Shown: piece by piece, positions 27,812 to 38,215 of the stretch
How the letters are laid out: the number at the start of each line of letters is the position of its first letter
How positions within the stretch are numbered: position 1 is the first letter of the stretch
From: Alphaproteobacteria bacterium
GTDB lineage: Bacteria > Pseudomonadota > Alphaproteobacteria > UBA9219 > RFNS01
Direction: 5' to 3'
Length of the DNA stretch: 64,000 nt
NCBI GenBank assembly: GCA_037200005.1
Contig: JBBCGY010000001.1
Span: 354,416-418,415, forward strand
Position numbers and translations under genes: made by a program
The notes under the pieces: model-generated
What the model was told of the DNA's origin: nothing
Databases searched by the model: none
Seen by the model: the letters and a program-made list of their open reading frames with translations, nothing else

Positions 27812-27859
27812 TTGACTTTTTTCGCCAATAGACTAGTCTATTAGACCTAAACTAATAGA
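27812..27859 (+). promoter_or_regulatory. Promoter and nested palindromic operator of the toxin-antitoxin genes
   Basis: TTGACT (27812-27817) is a good -35. AATAGACTAGTCTATT (27827-27842) is a perfect 16-base palindrome covering the -10 region. It overlaps a second perfect inverted repeat, TCTATTAG (27837-27844) and CTAATAGA (27852-27859), with a 7-base spacer. Autoregulation by the Phd-type antitoxin, alone or in complex, is the expected use. Confidence 0.75.
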
Positions 27860-27894
27860 GAACATCTGGATTGATAGAAAAGATGGAGGCGGTG

Positions 27895-28143
27895 ATGGAA
27901 GTCAGTAGTTACGAGGTTAAGACCAAATTCGCGGAAATGTTGCGACGGGTCGAGGCGGGGGAGAGCATTACCGTCACCCGGCGCGGCGTGCCAGTGGCGA
28001 CGCTTAATCCTTTCAAATCCCGGCGTGATGCGGAAAAAATACGCCAGGCCGCCGCCGATATTCATGCCTTGCGCGCGCGGCTGAACTTGCGCGGCATAAC
28101 TTGGGAAAATGTAAAGACGTGGCGGGATGAAGGACGGCGTTGA
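27895..28143 (+). CDS. Phd/YefM-type antitoxin
   Basis: 82 residues. EVSSYEVKTKFAEMLRRVEA and GESITVTRRGVPVATLNP form the N-terminal Phd/YefM DNA-binding fold; the C-terminal part (residues 45-82) is the likely toxin-neutralising segment (NLRGITWENVKTWRDE). GGAGG (27885-27889) sits 5 bases before the ATG, which decides this start over a TTG at 27871. The stop and the toxin's ATG share a base (TGATG). Confidence 0.88.
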   Translation: MEVSSYEVKTKFAEMLRRVEAGESITVTRRGVPVATLNPFKSRRDAEKIRQAAADIHALRARLNLRGITWENVKTWRDEGRR

Positions 28144-28568
28144 TGCGCGATTTCGTCCTGGATGCATCGGTTGCCTTGGCATGGCTGCTGCCGGATGAGG
28201 CGTGCGCGGCAAGCGTCGGCGCGTTGCTGGACGATGCCGAAAACATCACTCTTGTGGTTCCGGAATTATGGCGGCTGGAGATCGCCAATATTCTCCTGAC
28301 GGCGGAATGGACCAATCGTTTTCGCGCGCAGGAAATTGATTTCTTTATCGAGCGGCTGGAAGCCTTACCCGTCGCGGTTTGGCGGGACGACATATCCTCC
28401 TTCGGCGATGTGATCCAATTGGGCCGCAAGCATCGCCTTACGGCCTATGATGCTTCCTATCTCAATCTGGCGCTGCGGCTTGGTTTGCCGCTTGCCACGC
28501 TGGACAAGCCTTTGCGCCGCGCCGCGAACGCGGAAAACATTCCCGATCCGCTGGGGCTGGCGGCATGA
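28143..28568 (+). CDS. PIN-domain toxin (VapC-like)
   Basis: 141 residues. The PIN catalytic acids are visible: Asp in [16 protein letters not shown], Glu in [11 protein letters not shown], and Asp in [20 protein letters not shown] followed by LDKPL. VapC toxins are Mg2+-dependent RNases acting on tRNA or rRNA. The start overlaps the antitoxin stop by one base and its stop overlaps the ruvC start (ATGA), so the pair was inserted seamlessly ahead of ruvC, which may be partly expressed from the toxin-antitoxin promoter. Confidence 0.9.
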   Translation: MRDFVLDASVALAWLLPDEACAASVGALLDDAENITLVVPELWRLEIANILLTAEWTNRFRAQEIDFFIERLEALPVAVWRDDISSFGDVIQLGRKHRLTAYDASYLNLALRLGLPLATLDKPLRRAANAENIPDPLGLAA

Positions 28569-29077
28569 GGAATGCGGGCCCCGTCACCATCCTCGGCATC
28601 GATCCCGGCCTGCTGCACACCGGCTGGGGCGTGGTGCGCGCCGAGGGCAACAGGCTGAGTTTCGTCGCGGCGGGCACCATCGATCCGTCCGCCGGGCTCC
28701 CGATGGCGGCGCGGCTCGCGGCGCTGGCTGCCGGGCTTGGAGAGGTTATCGCGCGGCATCGTCCCGACGAGGCCGCCGTCGAGGAAAGCTTCGTCAACGG
28801 CAATGCCCGCGCGGCGCTGAAGCTCGGCCAGGCGCGGGGCGTCGCGCTTTTATGTCCGGCGCAGGCTGGCATCCCCGTAGGCGAATATGCCGCCAACCTC
28901 ATCAAGAAATCGGTAACCGGCTACGGCCATGCCGACAAAAAGCAGATTCAGGCAATGATCGGCATTTTACTTCCGGGCGCGGACGCGGGTATGGCGGCGG
29001 ACGCGGCGGATGCTCTGGCGGTGGCTATCTGCCATGCGCATCACCGGGGGGCGGAAAGACTTCGCGGGGCGTCATGA
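28565..29077 (+). CDS. ruvC: Holliday junction resolvase RuvC
   Basis: 170 residues. The four catalytic acids are in place: [16 protein letters not shown] (Asp), [20 protein letters not shown] (Glu) and [16 protein letters not shown] (Asp pair). It cuts Holliday junctions moved by RuvAB. The start overlaps the PIN-toxin stop and the end overlaps the dehydrogenase start by 4 bases each. Confidence 0.96.
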   Translation: MRNAGPVTILGIDPGLLHTGWGVVRAEGNRLSFVAAGTIDPSAGLPMAARLAALAAGLGEVIARHRPDEAAVEESFVNGNARAALKLGQARGVALLCPAQAGIPVGEYAANLIKKSVTGYGHADKKQIQAMIGILLPGADAGMAADAADALAVAICHAHHRGAERLRGAS

Positions 29078-30012
29078 AGCATGTGAAACTGCTGTCGCTG
29101 CGGAATTTTTCGGACGAGCAAATGGCGAAGCTGAACGCGGCGGCCAAGGTGACGGCTTACCGCGAAAATGTCGCCGGCTATGACGAGAACGAAATCATTG
29201 CCCGGCTTGAAGGGGCGGATATCGCGCTGGTGAATCCATCGGCGCCGGTAAGCAAACAGGCTTTGGCGGCAAGACCGGGGCTGCGTTTCATTGTCTCCTC
29301 GACGATGGGAATCAATCATATCGATCTGGCGGCGTGCCGCGAGGCTGGCGTCCGGGTGCGCTGGTTCCCCGGCTATTGCGCGCGAACGCTGGCTGAACAT
29401 GCATTCGCCATGATCCTGATGGGGCTTCATTTCATGATTCCGGCGATCGACAATGTGCGGGCAAAGCGCTGGGATTATCTTGATTTCCGCGCTCGCGAGA
29501 CGCCGGGCAGGCGGCTGCTGATCCTTGGATTGGGGCAATCGGGAAGTCACGTCAAACAATTTGCCGAAGCTTTCGGCATGGAAGTATCATGGACGAATTC
29601 GAAAACTCCGGCCACCGAGGTCGATGCTCTGATCGCCCGCGCCGACGTCATCAGCATGCACATGGCGCTGAATGACGGCACGCGGCAATTCATGGATCGC
29701 CGCCGCCTGAATCTCATGAAACCCGGCGTGGTGCTGGTCAATACCGCGCGCGGCGCGATGGTCGAGGAGGACGCTCTGTGGGAATTCATGGAGCGGAATC
29801 CCGGTGCGACGGCGTTTTTGGATGTTCTCGAGCATGAGCCGCCCGCGCCGGATCACCGGCTTTATCGGCTCAAGAACGTCGTTGTGACGCCGCATATGGC
29901 GTGGCACTCTGAGGAAGGCGCTGCGTTCCTGTGGCGGGCGATTTTCGAGGCTTTGATGCTCGCCATAAAAGACGAATGGCCCGCGAGCGATGAAACGGCG
30001 GGGTGGTTATGA
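29074..30012 (+). CDS. D-isomer 2-hydroxyacid dehydrogenase family protein
   Basis: 312 residues. The NAD-binding Rossmann motif is [16 protein letters not shown], and the catalytic triad appears as Arg in [13 protein letters not shown], Glu in EHEPPAPDH and His in [10 protein letters not shown]. This places it among glyoxylate/hydroxypyruvate-reductase-like enzymes; substrate unknown. A much longer open frame upstream is a shadow of ruvC and vapC. It is stitched by ATGA overlaps between ruvC and ruvA, an unusual guest in that operon. Confidence 0.9.
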   Translation: MKHVKLLSLRNFSDEQMAKLNAAAKVTAYRENVAGYDENEIIARLEGADIALVNPSAPVSKQALAARPGLRFIVSSTMGINHIDLAACREAGVRVRWFPGYCARTLAEHAFAMILMGLHFMIPAIDNVRAKRWDYLDFRARETPGRRLLILGLGQSGSHVKQFAEAFGMEVSWTNSKTPATEVDALIARADVISMHMALNDGTRQFMDRRRLNLMKPGVVLVNTARGAMVEEDALWEFMERNPGATAFLDVLEHEPPAPDHRLYRLKNVVVTPHMAWHSEEGAAFLWRAIFEALMLAIKDEWPASDETAGWL

Positions 30013-30632
30013 TCGGAAGATTGAGCGGCATTCTCGATAATATCGGCGGCGGGCAGATTCTGCTCGATGTCGGCGGCGTCGGCTATATCGTGTCATGCTC
30101 GGCGCGGACGCTGCGGCAGCTTCCGGCGGCGGGACAGCCGCTGCGGCTCTTGATCGAAACGCAGATGCGCGAAGACGCGATGAATCTCTACGGCTTCATG
30201 GAAACGGAGGAACGCGACTGGTTTCGTTTGCTGGTCACGGTGCAGGGCGTCGGCGCGAAAGTCGCGCTCGCCATTCTAGGTTCGCTCGGCCCCGAACAAT
30301 TGGTCGCGGCGATCACCGCGCAGGATAAGGCGATGCTGACCCAGGCCGACGGCGTCGGGCCGAAGCTGGCCGTGCGCTTGATGACCGAGCTTAAGGACAA
30401 GGTGAGCGGATTCGCCGTGACGAGCATCGCGGCGAAATCCGCGCCCGGCGCGATCATGGGCATCGACCAGACGATGGCCGATGCGCTGTCGGCGCTGGTC
30501 AATCTCGGCTATCGCCGCGCCGAAGCGTTCGACGCGCTGTCGAAGACGCGCAAGGACATGCCCGAAGCGCGGCTCGATAGCTTGATCCCGGCGGCGCTGC
30601 GGCAGCTCGGACGTTCCGGCGAGGCCGCATGA
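30009..30632 (+). CDS. ruvA: Holliday junction branch migration protein RuvA
   Basis: 207 residues. The start [10 protein letters not shown] is the family N-terminus, so ATG 30009 is preferred over GTG 30003. Helix-hairpin-helix elements ([34 protein letters not shown]) bind the junction, and the C-terminal domain ([20 protein letters not shown]) contacts RuvB. ATGA overlap with the dehydrogenase and 4-base overlap with ruvB. Confidence 0.96.
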   Translation: MIGRLSGILDNIGGGQILLDVGGVGYIVSCSARTLRQLPAAGQPLRLLIETQMREDAMNLYGFMETEERDWFRLLVTVQGVGAKVALAILGSLGPEQLVAAITAQDKAMLTQADGVGPKLAVRLMTELKDKVSGFAVTSIAAKSAPGAIMGIDQTMADALSALVNLGYRRAEAFDALSKTRKDMPEARLDSLIPAALRQLGRSGEAA

Positions 30633-31687
30633 ATTCCGTTTCCGCAACACTGCAATCCGAACGATTGGTAGCCCGCGACGCGCAGGATGGCGACGAAACC
30701 GGCGCCGCGCTGCGGCCCTTGCAATTGGCCGAGTTCATCGGCCAGCCGGAACTGCGCGACAATCTCTCCGTGTTCATCCAGGCGGCGAAGGGCAGGCGGC
30801 AGGCGCTCGACCATGTGCTGTTTTACGGCCCGCCCGGCCTCGGCAAGACCACGCTGGCGCAGATTGTGGCGCGCGAACTGGGCGTCAGTTTCCGCGCCAC
30901 CTCCGGCCCGGTGATCGCGCGGGCGGGCGACCTTGCCGCGCTGCTGACCAATCTGCAGCCCAATGATGTGCTGTTCATCGACGAAATTCACCGGCTCAGT
31001 CCGGCGGTCGAGGAAATCCTCTATCCGGCGATGGAGGATTTCCAGCTCGATCTGATGATCGGCGAAGGGCCCGCCGCGCGCTCGGTGCGCATCGATCTGC
31101 CGCCCTTCACGCTGGTCGGCGCGACGACGCGTTCGGGGCTGATCACGCGGCCGCTGCGCGAAAGATTCGGCATTCCTCTCAGATTGCAGTTTTACGCGCC
31201 GGACGAGCTGGCGGTGATCGTGGCGCGCGCCGCGCGTTTGCTCGATCTCGATTTGACCGAAGACGGCGCGGCGGAAATCGCCCGCCGCTCGCGCGGCACG
31301 CCACGCATCGCCGTGAGATTGCTGCGCCGGGTGCGCGATTTCGCCGCCGTCGCCGGACGGATGCGCGTGGACCGTAAGGCTGCCGACGAGGCGCTGACCC
31401 GGCTCGACGTGGATGCGAGCGGCTTCGACGGCATGGACCGCAAATATCTGCGGCTGATCGCCGAGAATTACGGCGGCGGGCCGGTCGGCGCGGAGACGCT
31501 GGCGGCGGCGCTGTCCGAACAGCGCGACATGATCGAGGATGTCATCGAGCCTTATCTGTTGCAGGAAGGCATGGTCCAGCGCACGCCGCGTGGGCGCACG
31601 CTCACCGACGGCGGCTATCGCTGCCTCGGCCTCGCCCCGCTGGCCGGACGGCAGGGGGATTTGGTGGGCGCAGCGGAAGAAGAGTAA
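30629..31687 (+). CDS. ruvB: Holliday junction helicase RuvB
   Basis: 352 residues. AAA+ motor with Walker [12 protein letters not shown], Walker [12 protein letters not shown], sensor GATTRSGL and the C-terminal winged helix. The DNA-contacting [19 protein letters not shown] is typical. It drives branch migration with RuvA. The leader before [18 protein letters not shown] is slightly longer than usual. Confidence 0.97.
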   Translation: MNSVSATLQSERLVARDAQDGDETGAALRPLQLAEFIGQPELRDNLSVFIQAAKGRRQALDHVLFYGPPGLGKTTLAQIVARELGVSFRATSGPVIARAGDLAALLTNLQPNDVLFIDEIHRLSPAVEEILYPAMEDFQLDLMIGEGPAARSVRIDLPPFTLVGATTRSGLITRPLRERFGIPLRLQFYAPDELAVIVARAARLLDLDLTEDGAAEIARRSRGTPRIAVRLLRRVRDFAAVAGRMRVDRKAADEALTRLDVDASGFDGMDRKYLRLIAENYGGGPVGAETLAAALSEQRDMIEDVIEPYLLQEGMVQRTPRGRTLTDGGYRCLGLAPLAGRQGDLVGAAEEE

Positions 31688-31778
31688 GGCCGTATCTCTA
31701 TCGGCCGTCTTGTTATATGCCCTGCCGCCATGTTATCTGTAGCTTTCTATATTCAATGCTATTGTAGGAAGTTAGGAC

Positions 31779-32561
31779 ATGGATTTTTGCCCATTGCGCC
31801 CGCCGTCCCCGCCCGATTTGGGCAAAATTCCCTATAGCGACCTCGAAATCGTCGGCGTGAATGGTTGCGTGAACGAATGCGGCGTCACTAGGCCGACCTA
31901 CGCATCGAAAGAACTGCTCGTCATTCCGAAAAAACGGGAAGATGACGGGGTGATTGCCAATCCTGACAGCACCGAGCCCCGGCGCTTTCTAGACAGCCAT
32001 ATCGAGCGTGGGATGTGGCCTCTCGAATCGCCGCAGCCCGCGACTCAGACCGTGGGTTATATTGATGCGGAATTCGGCGCGCAATTCCGCGACCTGACGG
32101 GCCGGGACTGTCCTGTCTGGCAAGGGCCCACGGCGCGTCTGGCGCGCGAAGTCGATCCACAGCATACGGTAACGCTTCTTCTCGGATCGCAGGCGGATAT
32201 CACGGGCTACATGAAGCGCATGATATATCCGTTAATGATGGCGTCCATCCATGCTGCCCGTGCCGACGATTTCGCGCGCGCCGACAAAGCGGCGGGATTG
32301 GCATTCGTGTCGATAGCCTACGGCGACAGGACGATGCATTTTCAGGCAACATCGCTGTTTTTCGCTGTCAGGCTAGAAATGGGGAAAGTGAAGCCGGACG
32401 AACTTGCGCAGAAGTTTCGGGACTTCATCCAATGTGAGCACCGCAATGTTTCTTGCGAAACATGGCTCGGCCGTCTCGACCGCTACAGAAATTTATGGAG
32501 CGGGCCGACGAGGCCCGGAGGCAGCGTCGGCAATTCGCCGACTGTCATTTCACAGCCCTAA
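31779..32561 (+). CDS. Hypothetical protein
   Basis: 260 residues, no signal peptide or membrane segment. Six cysteines are spread along the chain (NGCVNECGV is the densest). A middle segment (YMKRMIYPLMMASIHAARAD, then ADKAAGLAFVSIAYG) is helical. No family recognised. AGGAAGTTAGGAC directly upstream supports the ATG. Between ruvB and the convergent ispA; its stop abuts that of ispA. Confidence 0.55.
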   Translation: MDFCPLRPPSPPDLGKIPYSDLEIVGVNGCVNECGVTRPTYASKELLVIPKKREDDGVIANPDSTEPRRFLDSHIERGMWPLESPQPATQTVGYIDAEFGAQFRDLTGRDCPVWQGPTARLAREVDPQHTVTLLLGSQADITGYMKRMIYPLMMASIHAARADDFARADKAAGLAFVSIAYGDRTMHFQATSLFFAVRLEMGKVKPDELAQKFRDFIQCEHRNVSCETWLGRLDRYRNLWSGPTRPGGSVGNSPTVISQP

Positions 32562-33461
32562 TTAACTCCGCCGTTCCACCACGAACCGGGCGATGCCTTC
32601 GAGCGCGACGGCGCGGCCCTGGAAGATGGCGAGATGCTGGATCGCCTGCTGCGACAGCAGCGTGGCCTGCGAGCGCGCCCGCTCGGCGCCGAGGATGGTG
32701 ACGAAAGTCGCCTTGCCCGCGCCCGCGTCGCGGCCCACGGATTTTCCGGTTTCCTCTTCGCTGCCCTCATGGTCGAGCAGATCGTCGATGATCTGGAAGG
32801 CGAGGCCGAGATCGTGCGCGTAGTTGCGCAGCGCCATGTAATGCGAAGACGGCGCGCGTCCCAGGATCGCGCCCGACACGCTGGAAAAGGCGATCAGATC
32901 GCCGGTCTTCATGCGCTGCAGCCGCGTGATCGCGCCGATATCGAGCTGGGTTTTTTCCGCGATCAGGTCGAGCATCTGCCCGCCTGCCATGCCGTGCGCG
33001 CCCGAAGCGCGCGCGAGTTCGGTGATAAGCTGGCAGCGCACCTTGGGGTCTTCGTGGGTGTCAGGGTCGGCGAGAATCTCGAAGGCCAGCGTGAGCAGCG
33101 CGTCGCCCGCCAGCATTGCCGTCGCGTCGTCATATTGCTTATGCACGGTGGGGCGGCCGCGCCGCAGGTCGCTATTGTCCATCGCCGGAAGATCGTCATG
33201 GATCAGCGAGTAGCAATGCAGGCATTCGACCGCCGCCGCCGTGCGCAAGGCGCAAGTCTCGTTGACGTTGAACAGGCTCGCGGAACTGATGACCAGGAAG
33301 GGCCGCAGCCGCTTGCCGCCGCCCAGCGCGCCATAACGCATCGCCTCGAACAGGCGGCTTTCCGCGAAGCCGGATTGCGGCAACAGCCGGTCGAGCATTT
33401 TTTCGATGGAGGCGGCGGCTTCGGCCATCGAGGCCGAAAGGTCGGGGTGCAGGGATGGCAT
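32562..33461 (-). CDS. ispA: Polyprenyl synthetase, probable farnesyl diphosphate synthase
   Basis: 299 residues from the ATG at 33461; the open frame extends upstream. The two aspartate-rich motifs are IHDDLPAMDNSDLRRGRPT and IIDDLLDHEG, with GGGKRLRPFL and the GGQMLDL block between. These bind Mg2+-diphosphate for condensation of DMAPP/GPP with IPP. Behind HDAC-like and xseB; the common alphaproteobacterial order xseB-ispA-dxs is broken because dxs lies 15 kb away. Confidence 0.93.
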   Translation of the reverse strand: MPSLHPDLSASMAEAAASIEKMLDRLLPQSGFAESRLFEAMRYGALGGGKRLRPFLVISSASLFNVNETCALRTAAAVECLHCYSLIHDDLPAMDNSDLRRGRPTVHKQYDDATAMLAGDALLTLAFEILADPDTHEDPKVRCQLITELARASGAHGMAGGQMLDLIAEKTQLDIGAITRLQRMKTGDLIAFSSVSGAILGRAPSSHYMALRNYAHDLGLAFQIIDDLLDHEGSEEETGKSVGRDAGAGKATFVTILGAERARSQATLLSQQAIQHLAIFQGRAVALEGIARFVVERRS

Positions 33462-33492
33462 TATGGAATCTTTCGGTTCGTTAGTCGGTTCG

Positions 33493-33753
33493 TTAGGGGG
33501 CAAACGGCTTGCCGGCGACGGCGCCGTCGGCATTCAGGGTTATCTGTTCGATCTTGAGCTGCGCTTCGCGCAGCTTGGTCTCGCAATGGCGGCGCAGGAA
33601 ACTGCCGCGCTCATAGGCGGCGATGGCGTCGTCGAGCTTGGCCTTGCCGTCCTCGAGCTGCTTGATGAGCTGTTCGAGTTCGGCCAGCGCCGCCTCGAAA
33701 CTGAGCGCGGCGATGTCGGCAGGAATTATGTCGGCGGCGAGCTTGGCTGGCAT
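33493..33753 (-). CDS. xseB: Exodeoxyribonuclease VII small subunit
   Basis: 86 residues from the ATG at 33753. LSFEAALAELEQLIKQLEDG and KLDDAIAAYERGSFLRRHCE are the XseB helical hairpin. It partners XseA in degrading single-stranded DNA. The longer frame upstream is a shadow of the deacetylase gene. Confidence 0.93.
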   Translation of the reverse strand: MPAKLAADIIPADIAALSFEAALAELEQLIKQLEDGKAKLDDAIAAYERGSFLRRHCETKLREAQLKIEQITLNADGAVAGKPFAP

Positions 33754-33775
33754 GAGGATCTGGTTCGCGGGGAAA

Positions 33776-34732
33776 TTAGGCGCTAACGGCGCTGCTGTTA
33801 TGCGCGGATTCGGCGGTGTCATCAAGGGCGCGCATATGCGCCGCCACCGAGGCGGCGAGCGCCGGGATATTATAACCGCCTTCGAGGCAGGAAACGATCC
33901 TGCCGTCGCACAATTCCTCGGCCAGCGCGGCAAGCTCGCGCGTGACCCAAGCGAAATCCTCCTCGACCAGCTTCATGCCGCCGAGCGGATCGTCGCGATG
34001 CGCGTCGAAACCGGCGGAAATGAATATAAAGTCCGGCGCGAAGGCCTTCAGGCGCGGAAAAACCTGCCATTCGTAGGCGGCGCGGAATTCGGCCCCGGCG
34101 GTTCCGGCGGCGAACGGGATATTCAGGATATTGTCAAGCGGGCCGCGTTCGTCCGCCGCGCCGGTGCCGGGATAGAGCGGCATCTGGTGCGACGAAATGA
34201 ACAGCGCGCGCGGCTCGGTTTCGGCCCAGACCTGGGTGCCGTTGCCGTGATGAACGTCGAAATCCACGATGGCGACGCGCTTGACGCCGCGCGTCAGCGC
34301 ATGGGCCGCGGCGATGGCTATGTTGTTGAAAAGGCAGAAGCCCATGGCCCGGTGCGGTTCGGCGTGATGGCCGGGTGGGCGCAAGGCGCAAAAAGCGCGC
34401 CGCGCCTGTCCCGATAAAACCGCGTCGACGGCGGCGATCCCCGCACCCGCCGCGAACAGCGCGGCTTGCGTCGAACCGGCGGACATGGATGTATCCGAGT
34501 CCAAAACGATACGCTCTTTCGTTCCTCTGGCGGCAAGGATCTCGTCGATATGCGCGGCGGTGTGCACGCGGGCGATTTCCTGGCGCGTGGCTGCAGGCGC
34601 TTCAAGACAAGGGTAATCGGAAAACTCACGGCTTTTCAGGACTTCAAGAACGGCTTCCAGCCGCGCCGGGCTTTCGGCATGGCCGGGTCCCTGATCATGA
34701 TCCAAGCATGAAGGATGGGTAAAAAGCAGCAA
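33776..34732 (-). CDS. Histone deacetylase family protein (acetoin utilisation/deacetylase fold)
   Basis: 318 residues, TTG start. Zinc-site and catalytic motifs are complete: LRPPGHHAEPHRAMGFCLFN (His-His pair), VDFDVHHGNGTQ (Asp/His zinc ligands) and SAGFDAHRDDPLGG (Asp). The ligand sets match active class II HDAC-like enzymes, which in bacteria act on acetylpolyamines or acetyl-lysine. First gene of the deacetylase-xseB-ispA run (22 bases to xseB). Confidence 0.9.
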   Translation of the reverse strand: MLLFTHPSCLDHDQGPGHAESPARLEAVLEVLKSREFSDYPCLEAPAATRQEIARVHTAAHIDEILAARGTKERIVLDSDTSMSAGSTQAALFAAGAGIAAVDAVLSGQARRAFCALRPPGHHAEPHRAMGFCLFNNIAIAAAHALTRGVKRVAIVDFDVHHGNGTQVWAETEPRALFISSHQMPLYPGTGAADERGPLDNILNIPFAAGTAGAEFRAAYEWQVFPRLKAFAPDFIFISAGFDAHRDDPLGGMKLVEEDFAWVTRELAALAEELCDGRIVSCLEGGYNIPALAASVAAHMRALDDTAESAHNSSAVSA

Positions 34733-34837
34733 AGGTCAGCCCTTTATAAAAAATTACCCCTTTATCAATAGCTTGTGCGCGGTCAAAAAACAATGAGAAC
34801 CTGCAAGTGAATCTTAATTGCTTGATATAACAAGGGC

Positions 34838-34885
34838 TTGACATTAACTATAGTTCGGCCATTTCCATTATGTACTAATTCAGTC
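34838..34885 (+). promoter_or_regulatory. suf operon promoter region with IscR type-1-like site
   Basis: TTGACA (34838-34843) is an exact -35 hexamer; no -10 at ideal spacing is obvious. Downstream, TACTAATTCAGTC (34873-34885) matches the IscR type-1 core GACTRWWWYAGTC at 12 of 13 positions, though the outer flanks fit poorly. A TATAAT (34894-34899) lies too near the ATG to serve a normal leader. Feedback by the Rrf2 regulator encoded next is the simplest reading. Confidence 0.55.
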
Positions 34886-34904
34886 CTTAATATTATAATC
34901 GCTG

Positions 34905-35351
34905 ATGCTTCGTCTTCCCAAACTAACCGATTATGCCGTTGTCCTTCTGGCCGCCTTGGCTGCGGGCGAAGGCGCGACCGCCGCCGTGCTGGCGGCGAGG
35001 GCGGGATTGCCGTTGCCGACGGTTTCCAAGATATTGAAAAGGCTTGCAAAAACAGACCTCGTGAGTGCCCAGCGCGGCACCGGCGGCGGCTATCGTCTGG
35101 GACTTCCGGCGGCGAATATTTCAGTTGCCGATATCGTCGCGGCCATGGACGGGCCGGTTTCGCTGACCCAATGCGTCGACGGCCATCACGGCCAATGCGG
35201 CGTCGAAAGCCGGTGCGCCATGCGCGGCCACTGGAACAAGATCAACGGCGCGATCCGCGTGGCGCTGGAGTCGGTCAGCCTTGCCGAAATGACTCAAGGA
35301 CCGCCGATTGGCTGGCCTGCCGATGCGCATCTTTCCCAGCGGGCGGAGTAA
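34905..35351 (+). CDS. Rrf2 family Fe-S regulator of the suf operon
   Basis: 148 residues. N-terminal winged helix of the Rrf2 type (LPKLTDYAVVLLAALAAGEG, then PLPTVSKILKRLAKTDLVSA, GTGGGYRLGLPAANISVADI). The three cysteines of the cluster site are CVDGHHGQCGVESRC, the spacing class seen in IscR/SufR-like sensors. It most likely binds an Fe-S cluster and represses or activates the suf genes according to cluster demand. First gene of the suf run, 6 bases before sufB. Confidence 0.88.
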   Translation: MLRLPKLTDYAVVLLAALAAGEGATAAVLAARAGLPLPTVSKILKRLAKTDLVSAQRGTGGGYRLGLPAANISVADIVAAMDGPVSLTQCVDGHHGQCGVESRCAMRGHWNKINGAIRVALESVSLAEMTQGPPIGWPADAHLSQRAE

Positions 35352-35357
35352 AAGAAT

Positions 35358-36820
<1,463 letters not shown>

Positions 36821-36821
<1 letters not shown>

Positions 36822-37468
36822 TGTTTTCCGCGCCGCCAATTTATTTTCTCGCTAATCTAAAAGACATCCGCCGGGTGCGTTCCAGCCCTTTATTCACTTC
36901 GAAAGAGGAGGCGAACGCAAACATGAAAAGCGCCCTTATGGGCGTTGTTAGAATTTTTATCTTTGACCTTCTTTTCTTAGGGATCGTTTTCGCAGTTATC
37001 GTATTTTTGCCGAAATTTTTTCCTGAAAAACTAAGTAACAATACGATGCTCGGATTTACATGGATGTTCTGGATATTTGTGCCTTTACCCCTTTTTATTT
37101 TTCTGTTTGGAGCATTTATATCGCCGAGAATTTTCTTTGAGATCACCAACGAGAGAATCTCTGCTTTGTCGGCACCTTTTCGTCTGGGCTTTCTAGGAAA
37201 GCAAACGAACTGGCAGAAACCAATCGCTGATTATCAGGGCATACAAATTGTTTCTTGCGCTGATTTTGGTCTTGCCCAGAGTCAACAACGTTTCTCCGTT
37301 GGATTTTTTCATGCCGATGAGCCTTATACGATATATCTTCCCTGTACGACCGATAGGGATGAAGTAGAGGCGTTGGCTAAAGGCTTAAGCAAATCAATGG
37401 GATTGCCGTTATTGCCGGATGCTGAGGTCGATGGCCGGGGTCGCAAAGTGACTAAGGGAAACGAATAA
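36821..37468 (+). CDS. AT-rich two-TM hypothetical membrane protein inside the suf operon
   Basis: 215 residues. Two hydrophobic segments (about residues 43-64 and 77-102) flank a short loop, followed by a soluble C-terminal domain of about 110 residues. No family recognised. Base composition and codon choice are AT-richer than sufB or sufC, pointing to acquired DNA, yet it is stitched by TGATG to sufB and by TAATG to sufC with its own AAGGGA site before sufC. An insertion that duplicated stop/start junctions, or a long-resident foreign gene, would both fit. Confidence 0.7.
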
Positions 37469-38208
37469 TGCTCAAAATCAATAATCTTCATGCCGCCGTC
37501 GATGGCAAGGAAATCCTGCGCGGGCTTGATTTGCAAGTGCCGCAAGGCGAGGTGCATGCCGTCATGGGGCCGAACGGCGCGGGGAAAAGCACGCTGTCCT
37601 ATGTGCTGGCCGGACGCGAGGGCTATGACGCGATCGCCGGAACCGTGAGTTGGAATGGCAAGGATTTGCTCGCGCTCGCGCCGGAACAGCGCGCGGCGGC
37701 GGGCGTATTTCTCGCCTTTCAATATCCGGTGGAAATTCCCGGCGTCGGCAATACTGTGTTTCTCAAGACCGCGCTGAACGCGCTGCGTACGGCGCGGGGG
37801 CAGGACGAACTCGACGCGGTGCAGTTCCTGAAATTGCTGCGCGCGAAGGCGAAGGCGCTCGGCATCGGCGAGGACATGCTCAAGCGCGCGGTGAATACCG
37901 GCTTTTCCGGCGGCGAGAAAAAGCGCAACGAGATTCTGCAGATGGCGCTGCTCGAGCCGGAACTGTGCGTGCTCGACGAGACCGACAGCGGCCTCGATAT
38001 CGATGCGCTGCGCGTGGTCGCGGACGGGGTGAACGCGCTGCGCGGCAAAGATCGCGCGATGCTGGTCATCACGCACTATCAGCGCCTGCTGGATTACATC
38101 AAGCCCGACCGCGTGCATGTGCTGGCGGGCGGCAGGATCGTGCAGTCGGGCGGGCCGGAGCTGGCGCTGGAACTCGAAAAAAGCGGCTATGCCGCCTATG
38201 CCGCGTGA
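37468..38208 (+). CDS. sufC: Fe-S assembly ATPase SufC
   Basis: 246 residues. ABC ATPase with Walker A GPNGAGKST, the SufC-specific signature FSGGEKKRNEILQM and Walker B CVLDETDSGLDID. It dimerises on SufB/SufD and drives scaffold opening. ATG overlaps the upstream stop by one base. Confidence 0.97.
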   Translation: MLKINNLHAAVDGKEILRGLDLQVPQGEVHAVMGPNGAGKSTLSYVLAGREGYDAIAGTVSWNGKDLLALAPEQRAAAGVFLAFQYPVEIPGVGNTVFLKTALNALRTARGQDELDAVQFLKLLRAKAKALGIGEDMLKRAVNTGFSGGEKKRNEILQMALLEPELCVLDETDSGLDIDALRVVADGVNALRGKDRAMLVITHYQRLLDYIKPDRVHVLAGGRIVQSGGPELALELEKSGYAAYAA

Positions 38209-38215
38209 GGATGCC

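Noticed and set aside
28447-29073. Long upstream extension of the 2-hydroxyacid dehydrogenase frame
   Set aside because: It is the shifted reading of vapC and ruvC; the ATG at 29074 overlaps the ruvC stop and gives the proper N-terminus.
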